Positions 58,339-64,000 of a stretch of DNA of 64,000 nucleotides are shown piece after piece (positions within the stretch are counted from its first letter, which is position 1; every line of letters starts with the position of its first letter). This stretch comes from Saccharopolyspora_C sp047200635 (GTDB lineage Bacteria; Actinomycetota; Actinomycetes; Mycobacteriales; Pseudonocardiaceae), in contig NZ_JBJZOI010000018.1 of the NCBI RefSeq assembly GCF_047200635.1, positions 1-64,000 of the forward strand, given 5' to 3'. Both the position numbers and the translations under genes were made by a program. The notes under the pieces were generated by a model. It did no database searches and was not told the DNA's origin. It saw nothing but the letters and a program-made list of their open reading frames with translations.

Positions 58339-58373
58339 TCGGGGGAGCGTTCCACAGTGGAGCGTTCCCCCGA
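58339..58373 (+). terminator. rpsO terminator hairpin
   Basis: Long stem TCGGGGGAGCGTTCCAC with GTGGAGCGTTCCCCCGA (about 14-16 pairs, two G-U) seven bases after the rpsO stop. In rpsO-pnp operons this region is also the site of RNA processing. Confidence 0.85.
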
Positions 58374-58395
58374 TGCACAACTGAACGCTACGAAG

Positions 58396-58413
58396 GCGGG
58401 CCGGACGGCCCGC
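58396..58413 (+). promoter_or_regulatory. Hairpin in the pnp leader
   Basis: GCGGGCC-GGAC-GGCCCGC, a 7-bp stem in the 190-base leader of pnp. It may take part in PNPase autoregulation, known for E. coli through RNase III cleavage of the leader; here this is a guess from position. Confidence 0.4.
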
Positions 58414-58565
58414 GCACGAACTGGGTCCACGCCCACGGCGGGTCATCATCCGCCGGTCCTCGGTAGTGGCTTCCGGGCGCATTCGCCCCGGTGGCTTCGA
58501 TCGATGACCGGCCTCGTCGGAAAGAGCCCGCGCGACCGTGGACCCCCTGAAACGAGGAGTTCCAC

Positions 58566-60821
58566 TTGACACAAGCGCACACCGTCGACGAAGGCGTCTA
58601 CGAAGCCACCGCGGTGCTGGACAACGGTGCCTTCGGCACCCGCGAGGTCCGGTTCGAGACCGGCCGCCTCGCCAAGCAGGCCGCGGGCAGCGTCGTCGCC
58701 TACCTGGACGACGACACCATGCTGCTGTCGGCCACCACGGCCTCCAAGCACCCGAAGGACAACCTCGACTTCTTCCCGCTGACGGTGGACGTCGAGGAGC
58801 GGATGTACGCCGCGGGCCGCATCCCCGGCTCGTTCTTCCGCCGCGAGGGCCGCCCCTCCACCGACGCGATCCTGACCTGCCGGCTGATCGACCGGCCGCT
58901 GCGCCCGTCCTTCGTGGACGGCCTGCGCAACGAGATCCAGGTCGTGGTCACGGTGATGAGCCTGGACCCGAAGGACCCGTACGACGTGCTCGCCATCAAC
59001 GGCGCGTCCGCCTCCACCCAGCTGTCCGGCCTGCCGTTCTCCGGCCCGGTCGGCGGCACCCGGATGGCGCTCATCGACGGGCAGTGGGTGGCGTTCCCCA
59101 CCTACGAGCAGCTCGAGCGCGCCGTGTTCGACATGGTCGTCGCCGGGCGCATCGTCGGTGAGGACGTCGCGATCATGATGGTCGAGGCGGAGGCCACCGA
59201 CAAGACGATCGACCTGGTCGGGCAGGGCGCGCAGGCGCCGACCGAGGAGGTCGTGGCCGCCGGGCTCGAGGCCGCGAAGCCGTTCATCCGCACCCTGTGC
59301 CAGGCGCAGCAGCAGCTCGCCCAGGCCGCGGGCAAGGCCACCGCCGAGTACCCGCTGTTCCCCGCCTACCAGGACGACGCCTTCGCCGCCGTCGAGGACG
59401 CGGTCTCCGCCGACCTCGCGCAGGCGCTGGCCATCGCGGGCAAGCAGGAGCGCGAGTCCCGGCTGGACGAGATCAAGCAGTCCGCGCTGGAGAAGGTCGG
59501 GGTCGAGGAGGGCCAGGCCTTCGCCGGTCGCGAGAAGGAGATCGGCGCCGCCTTCCGCTCGCTGACCAAGAAGCTGGTCCGCCAGCGGATCATCACCGAG
59601 AAGGTCCGCATCGACGGTCGCGGCCTCACCGACATCCGCAGCCTCTCCGCCGAGGTCGGCGTGGTGCCGCGGGCGCACGGCTCGGCCCTGTTCGAGCGCG
59701 GCGAGACCCAGATCATGGGCGTCTCCACGCTGAACATGCTGCGGCTGGAGCAGACGATCGACTCGCTCGGTCCGGAGACCAGCAAGCGGTACATGCACCA
59801 CTACAACTTCCCGCCGTTCTCCACCGGTGAGACCGGTCGCGTGGGCAGCCCGAAGCGCCGCGAGATCGGCCACGGGGCGCTCGCCGAGCGGGCGCTGCTG
59901 CCGGTGCTGCCGACGCGCGAGGAGTTCCCGTACGCGCTGCGCCAGGTCTCCGAGGCGCTGGGCTCCAACGGGTCCACCTCGATGGGCTCGGTCTGCGCGT
60001 CGACGCTGTCGCTGCTCAACGCCGGTGTGCCGCTGAAGGCGCCGGTCGCGGGCATCGCGATGGGCCTGGTCTCGGACGTCGTCGACGGCCAGACGCACTA
60101 CGTGGCGCTGACCGACATCCTCGGTGCCGAGGACGCCTTCGGCGACATGGACTTCAAGGTCGCGGGCACGCCCGAGTTCGTGACGGCGCTGCAGCTGGAC
60201 ACCAAGCTCGACGGCATCCCCTCCGAGGTGCTGGCGCAGGCGCTGGGCCAGGCCAAGGACGCCCGGTTCACGATCCTGGAGGTCATGGCCGAGGCCATCG
60301 GCACCCCGGACGAGATGAGCCCGCACGCCCCGCGCGTGACCTCGGTGTCCATCCCGATCGACAAGATCGGCGAGGTCATCGGGCCGAAGGGCAAGATGAT
60401 CAACTCGATCACCGAGGAGACCGGCGCCGAGATCACCATCGAGGACGACGGCACCATCTACGTCGGCGCGGCCGACGGCCCGTCCGCGGAGGCCGCGATC
60501 GACAAGATCAACGCCATCGCGAACCCGCAGCTGCCGAAGGTCGGCGAGCGCTTCCTGGGCACCGTGGTCAAGACCGCGGCCTTCGGCGCGTTCGTCTCGC
60601 TGCTGCCGGGCAAGGACGGCCTGGTGCACATCTCTAAGCTGGGCAACGGCAAGCGCGTCGGCAAGGTCGAGGACGTGGTCAACGTCGGCGACAAGCTGCG
60701 CGTCGAGATCGCCGACATCGACAACCGGGGCAAGATCAGCCTGGTCGTCGTCGACGAGGAGGGCGACGCCGCGAAGTCCGACGAGAACGTCGAGGCCCCC
60801 GCGGAAACGCCCGCCGAGTGA
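58566..60821 (+). CDS. pnp: Polyribonucleotide nucleotidyltransferase
   Basis: 751 residues. Two RNase PH domains (EVRFETGRLAKQAAGSVVAYLDDDTMLLSATTASK and EVGVVPRAHGSALFERGETQIMGVSTL), a helical linker, KH domain (IGEVIGPKGKMINSI, about 602), and S1 domain (GTVVKTAAFGAFVSLLPGKDGLVHISKLG, about 660-735), ending in an acidic tail. PNPase degrades RNA phosphorolytically. The start codon is TTG 58566 with GAGGAG upstream; no ATG or GTG exists before the first conserved residues. Two hairpins follow. Confidence 0.97.
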   Translation: MTQAHTVDEGVYEATAVLDNGAFGTREVRFETGRLAKQAAGSVVAYLDDDTMLLSATTASKHPKDNLDFFPLTVDVEERMYAAGRIPGSFFRREGRPSTDAILTCRLIDRPLRPSFVDGLRNEIQVVVTVMSLDPKDPYDVLAINGASASTQLSGLPFSGPVGGTRMALIDGQWVAFPTYEQLERAVFDMVVAGRIVGEDVAIMMVEAEATDKTIDLVGQGAQAPTEEVVAAGLEAAKPFIRTLCQAQQQLAQAAGKATAEYPLFPAYQDDAFAAVEDAVSADLAQALAIAGKQERESRLDEIKQSALEKVGVEEGQAFAGREKEIGAAFRSLTKKLVRQRIITEKVRIDGRGLTDIRSLSAEVGVVPRAHGSALFERGETQIMGVSTLNMLRLEQTIDSLGPETSKRYMHHYNFPPFSTGETGRVGSPKRREIGHGALAERALLPVLPTREEFPYALRQVSEALGSNGSTSMGSVCASTLSLLNAGVPLKAPVAGIAMGLVSDVVDGQTHYVALTDILGAEDAFGDMDFKVAGTPEFVTALQLDTKLDGIPSEVLAQALGQAKDARFTILEVMAEAIGTPDEMSPHAPRVTSVSIPIDKIGEVIGPKGKMINSITEETGAEITIEDDGTIYVGAADGPSAEAAIDKINAIANPQLPKVGERFLGTVVKTAAFGAFVSLLPGKDGLVHISKLGNGKRVGKVEDVVNVGDKLRVEIADIDNRGKISLVVVDEEGDAAKSDENVEAPAETPAE

Positions 60822-60831
60822 CCTCCTGACC

Positions 60832-60854
60832 CGGATCGGGACAAGCCCGATCCG
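60832..60854 (+). terminator. First hairpin after pnp
   Basis: CGGATCGGG with CCCGATCCG around five bases, 10 bases after the pnp stop. It lies just before a longer hairpin and could act with it. Confidence 0.6.
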
Positions 60855-60869
60855 CGGCACCACCGACGC

Positions 60870-60902
60870 GGCCCGCCCCGGACAGCACGCCCGGGGCGGG
60901 CC
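60870..60902 (+). terminator. Second, stronger hairpin after pnp
   Basis: Perfect 12-bp stem GGCCCGCCCCGG with CCGGGGCGGGCC around nine bases. It ends two bases before a TATCGT (60904-60909) that may be the -10 of the M16 gene. Confidence 0.75.
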
Positions 60903-60946
60903 GTATCGTGTGGCGGGCGGGGGAAGCGCGACGAGACCTGGAGACG

Positions 60947-62323
60947 ATGAAGCAGAACCAGACCCGTGCCGGACACCTGCAACGGCCCGGAACCACCCGA
61001 GTCCTCGGGCGCGACGGAGCCGAATCGGTGCGGCGCACCGTGCTCCCCGGCGGCCTGCGCGTGGTGACCGAGGAGGTGCCGGGCGTGCGCTCGGCGTCCG
61101 TGGGCATCTGGGTGGGCGTCGGTTCCCGCGACGAGACCCGGCCGCAGGCCGGAGCCGCGCACTACCTCGAACACCTGCTGTTCAAGGGCACCGCGCGGCG
61201 CACCGCCGTGGACATCGCCCAGGAGATCGACGCGGTCGGCGGTGAGCTCAACGCGTTCACCTCCAAGGAGCACACCTGCTACTACGCGCACGTGCTCGAC
61301 GAGGACCTGCCGCTGGCCGTGGACATGCTCTGCGACGTGGTGTTCGACGCCGTCAACGCGGCGGCCGACGTCGAGGTGGAGCGCAGCGTGGTCCTCGAGG
61401 AGATCGCGATGCGCGACGACGATCCCGAAGACCTGCTGCACGAGCTGTTCGCCGCCGCCGTCCTCGGCGACCACCCGCTCGGGCGTTCCGTGCTGGGCAC
61501 CGAGGACTCCATCACCGAGATGAGCCGCGGCCGGGTGCACGGCTTCTACCGGCGCAGCTACGCGCTGCCCAAGATGGTCATCGCCGCCGCGGGCAACGTG
61601 GAGCACGCCGACGTGCTGCGAGCCCTGCGCAAGGCGCTCGGCGACCGGCTGCGGGGCGAGGAGCAGCCCGCCCCGCCGCGAACGGGCCGCACCCGGCTGC
61701 CCCGGCAGCGCTCCCTCGTGCTGGAGCACGACAACACCGAGCAGGCGCACCTGCTGCTGGGCTGCCGCGCGCTGCACCGGCACGACGACCGGCGCTTCGT
61801 GCTCGGCGTGCTCAACGCCGCGCTGGGCGGGGGCATGAGCTCCCGGTTGTTCCAGGAGGTGCGCGAGCAGCGCGGACTGGCCTACTCGGTGTACTCGTCG
61901 GTCAGCGCCTACGCCGACGCCGGCACCTTCTCGGTGTACGCGGGCTGCCAGCCGGACCGGCTCGGCGAGGTCGCGGGCGTGATCCGGGACGTGCTGGCGG
62001 AGGTCGCCGAGAACGGGCTCGGCGAGGACGAGGTGGCGCGCGGGCGCGGGCAGCTGCGCGGCGGCCTGGTGCTCGGGTTGGAGGACAGCGCCTCCCGGAT
62101 GAGCCGGATCGGCAAGAGCGAGCTGAACTACGGGCGGCACCTCAGCGTCGAGGACACCCTCGCCCGCATCGAAGCGGTCACCGCGCAGGACGTCGCGGAG
62201 CTGGCCCGGGACCTGCTGCGGCGCCCGCTGAGCACCGCGGTGGTCGGTCCCTACGAGAACGTCGAGGAGCTGCCGGACTCGGTCCGGCTGCCGGAGCAGA
62301 CCAGGAAGGCGGCACGTTCGTGA
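60947..62323 (+). CDS. M16 family zinc metalloprotease
   Basis: 458 residues. The zinc site is AAHYLEHLLFKGT (HxxEH, about residue 71), with the distal Glu in VLEEIAMRDDDPEDLLHE. The second half (LRTxG-like region: SSRLFQEVREQRGLAYSVYSSVSAYADAGTFSVYAG) is the non-catalytic partner domain, so both halves of a pitrilysin-type M16B enzyme are present. The role in actinobacteria is unclear; the gene is often between pnp and dapB. ATG 60947 follows GGAG. TATCGT at 60904 may be its -10. Confidence 0.93.
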   Translation: MKQNQTRAGHLQRPGTTRVLGRDGAESVRRTVLPGGLRVVTEEVPGVRSASVGIWVGVGSRDETRPQAGAAHYLEHLLFKGTARRTAVDIAQEIDAVGGELNAFTSKEHTCYYAHVLDEDLPLAVDMLCDVVFDAVNAAADVEVERSVVLEEIAMRDDDPEDLLHELFAAAVLGDHPLGRSVLGTEDSITEMSRGRVHGFYRRSYALPKMVIAAAGNVEHADVLRALRKALGDRLRGEEQPAPPRTGRTRLPRQRSLVLEHDNTEQAHLLLGCRALHRHDDRRFVLGVLNAALGGGMSSRLFQEVREQRGLAYSVYSSVSAYADAGTFSVYAGCQPDRLGEVAGVIRDVLAEVAENGLGEDEVARGRGQLRGGLVLGLEDSASRMSRIGKSELNYGRHLSVEDTLARIEAVTAQDVAELARDLLRRPLSTAVVGPYENVEELPDSVRLPEQTRKAARS

Positions 62324-63093
62324 CATCCCCAGCATCCCCGGTGACCACCCCGGTGCGGGTCGGCGTGCTCGGCGCCCGCGGGCGGATGGGCTCGGAGGCC
62401 GTGCGCGCCGTCAGCGAGGACCCCGGAGCCGAGCTCGTGGCCGCGGTGAACCGGGAGGACCCGCTGCAGGCGCTGGTCGACTCCGGCGCCCAGGTCGCCG
62501 TCGACCTGACCCACCCGGACTCCGTGCTGGAGAACGTGCGGTTCTGCGTGGAGCACGGCATCCACGTCGTCGTCGGCACCAGCGGCCTCGGCTCGGCCGA
62601 GCTGGAAGAGGTCGGCTCGCTGCTCGACGAGCACCCGAGGGTCGGGGTGCTGGTGGCGCCGAACTTCGCGCTCGGAGCGGTGCTGTCGATGAAGTTCGCC
62701 GAGGTCGCCGCGCGGTTCTTCGAGTCCGTGGAGATCGTGGAGCTGCACCACCCGAAGAAGGCCGACGCCCCCTCCGGCACCGCCGCGCGCACCGCCGAGG
62801 TCGTGGCGCGCGCCCGCGCGTCGGCCGCGCTGGACCCGGCGCCGGACGCCACCACGAAGCAGCTCGACGGAGCCCGCGGCGCCGCGGTCGACGGGGTGCC
62901 CGTGCACTCGATCCGGATGGCGGGGCTCGTCGCCCATCAGGAGGTGCTGTTCGGCACCGAGGGAGAGACGCTGACCATCCGGCACGACTCCTACGACCGG
63001 CGCTCGTTCATGCCCGGGGTGCTGCTGGCGATCCGCGAGGTCGGCGGACGCCCCGGCCTGACCGTGGGCCTCGACGCGGTGTTGGGGCTGTGA
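62320..63093 (+). CDS. dapB: 4-hydroxy-tetrahydrodipicolinate reductase
   Basis: 257 residues. VRVGVLGARGRMGSEAVRAV is the nucleotide-binding loop; VDLTHPDSV, VVVGTSGL, VAPNFALGAVLSMKFAEVAARFF, HHPKKADAPSGTA (catalytic HH, Lys) and LTIRHDSYDRRSFMPGVLLAIRE follow. It is the second step to diaminopimelate and lysine. GTG 62320 overlaps the M16 stop (GTGA). It is followed directly by a TPR-like membrane protein gene. Only dapB of the lysine genes is here. Confidence 0.97.
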   Translation: MTSPASPVTTPVRVGVLGARGRMGSEAVRAVSEDPGAELVAAVNREDPLQALVDSGAQVAVDLTHPDSVLENVRFCVEHGIHVVVGTSGLGSAELEEVGSLLDEHPRVGVLVAPNFALGAVLSMKFAEVAARFFESVEIVELHHPKKADAPSGTAARTAEVVARARASAALDPAPDATTKQLDGARGAAVDGVPVHSIRMAGLVAHQEVLFGTEGETLTIRHDSYDRRSFMPGVLLAIREVGGRPGLTVGLDAVLGL

Positions 63094-63579
63094 ATGTCCG
63101 GCGCTGAGCGGCGGCGCGGTCCCGGTCCGCGCGCCGCGGCGTTCGTGCTCGCCGCCGTGCTGCTGGTGTACCTGGTGATCATGGGCGGCCGGGCCATCGA
63201 GATGATCGTCACCGGGCGGCCGGTGTTCGTGGTGCTCGGCGCGGCGATCTTCGTGCTGCCGGTCCTGGGCGTGCTGCTGGTCGCCGACCAGCTCCGGTTC
63301 GGCGCGCAGACCGAACGGCTCGCGCGGAGGCTGGACGAGGAGGGCGCGCTGCCCGACGTCTCGCACCTCCCGCGCCGCCCGTCCGGGCGCGTCGAGCGCG
63401 CGGCCGCCGACGAGTGGTTCGACGCGAAGCAGGCCGAGCTGGAACGCGCGCCGAGCGATTGGCGGGCGTGGTTCGCCCTCGCGCAGGCCTACGACCTCGC
63501 GGGTGACCGGAACCGGGGGCGCAAGGCGATGCGCCGGGCGATCGAGCTGGAGCGCGGCGGAGCGGACGACCAGCGGTAG
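63094..63579 (+). CDS. Small membrane protein with TPR-like C-terminus
   Basis: 161 residues. Two membrane helices lie at about 13-33 (AAFVLAAVLLVYLVIMGGRAI) and 42-63 (FVVLGAAIFVLPVLGVLLVADQL). The C-terminal part is hydrophilic and ends in a TPR-like helix pair (WRAWFALAQAYDLAGDRNRGRKAMRRAIELE). ATG 63094 is the next base after the dapB stop, so it is in the same operon. Genes of this kind follow dapB in related actinobacteria; function unknown. Confidence 0.88.
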   Translation: MSGAERRRGPGPRAAAFVLAAVLLVYLVIMGGRAIEMIVTGRPVFVVLGAAIFVLPVLGVLLVADQLRFGAQTERLARRLDEEGALPDVSHLPRRPSGRVERAAADEWFDAKQAELERAPSDWRAWFALAQAYDLAGDRNRGRKAMRRAIELERGGADDQR

Positions 63580-64000
63580 TTCCGCCGATCCGGCACCGGA
63601 GTGCGCTGCCGAGCCGGCTTCCCGGGTCGAGCCGCGCGCCTCGTGACGGCGGTCGACGTCCCCGGCTCCGCGGTGGTCGCCGCTCCGGTGGTCGTGCTGC
63701 GCGGCAGCGGTCCGGTGCCCCCGCCGCGATCGGCTGCCGCCGCGACCTCAGCTCCCGGTTCTCCTGGCGGGAGGCGGCGCGGCCCCCGTCCCGGCCCGGT
63801 TCGCCCGGCTTGCCGTCAGCGGGTGGCGCGTCACCGCCGTTCCACCCGGTGGGATACGGCCGGAGCGTGCCGGGCGTTCTCGGCGGTGATGTCCACCACG
63901 GCGACGCGCGCGATCCCCGCCCCGCGACGGTTCGTCGCGTGGTGGTGGAGCGGCTGGTCGGCCGCGCCCCGACCGGGCGTTGGTGCTCGTCGGCTGCCGG
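63580..64000. other. Right end of window, no firm gene
   Basis: About 420 bases after the membrane-protein gene. No frame shows a family I recognise. A reverse-strand frame that enters from the right edge and stops at 63831 reads VARVAVVDITAENARHAPAV-like peptide for about 55 codons with plausible codon use; it could be the 3' end of a gene lying mostly outside the window, but support is weak. Confidence 0.3.
63831..64000 (-). CDS. Possible 3' end of a gene running off the right edge
   Basis: An open reverse-strand frame of at least 55 codons from the window edge to TGA 63833-63831. The last part (GIARVAVVDITAENARHAP) looks protein-like, but there is no family match and many frames are open at this GC content. 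Treat as tentative. Confidence 0.22.
   Translation of the reverse strand, partial: GSRRAPTPGRGAADQPLHHHATNRRGAGIARVAVVDITAENARHAPAVSHRVERR

Overview
The window is GC-rich (GC-rich third codon positions, many GTG starts, ATGA/GTGA gene overlaps) and carries typical actinobacterial families: DUF397 with an XRE/DUF5753 regulator, DUF1876, DUF4439, a CGNR zinc finger, a HelD/HelR-type helicase, and the block rimP-nusA-ylxR-infB-rbfA-DHH-truB-ribF-rpsO-pnp-M16-dapB. Gene content suggests a Pseudonocardiales actinomycete, perhaps Saccharopolyspora-like; this is inferred from the proteins, not from a marker gene. No rRNA, tRNA, CRISPR array, transposase, integrase or phage gene was recognised.

Left third (1-31 kb): cobalamin genes in several transcription units. 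First comes a 5'-truncated cobB, then a C11-methyltransferase paralogue, a CobL paralogue and a CbiG that ends in a cut-short CobJ domain. cysG/cobA follows. Further right are cobN (reverse strand, behind a cobalamin riboswitch and a 17-codon leader ORF), divergent from cobG-cobH-cobIJ, then cobK, cbiD and a reverse-strand DUF2071-cobL-cobM operon. The set mixes hallmark genes of the oxygen-dependent route (cobG, cobN) and the oxygen-independent route (cbiG, cbiD), and it has two copies each of the C11-methylation and C5/C15-methylation genes. Between these blocks lie metG, a TetR gene, an FAD reductase, the DUF397/XRE pair, and a HelR-like RNA-polymerase helicase preceded by a sequence matching the rifamycin-associated element.

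Middle (26-45 kb): accessory metabolism and regulation. This part holds an alpha/beta hydrolase, a TetR-SDR pair with an operator-like dyad, and an MDR oxidoreductase-MerR-STAND NTPase operon with a classical MerR-type promoter. It also holds a DEAD-box helicase with a flavin/F420 oxidoreductase, yaaA, proS, a HAD phosphatase, a YjbQ protein, a class V aminotransferase, a Gln-rich membrane protein and a lipoprotein/ferritin-like pair.

Right third (45-63.6 kb): the conserved translation and RNA-processing block, which continues into the M16 protease, dapB and a small membrane protein. Strong hairpins follow nusA, infB, rpsO, pnp and proS. Palindromes of the form GATTTC-N4-GAAATC recur in gaps after cbiG and cobN, with a shorter variant after ribF. 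The window begins with a 24-C homopolymer that looks like a contig-end artefact.
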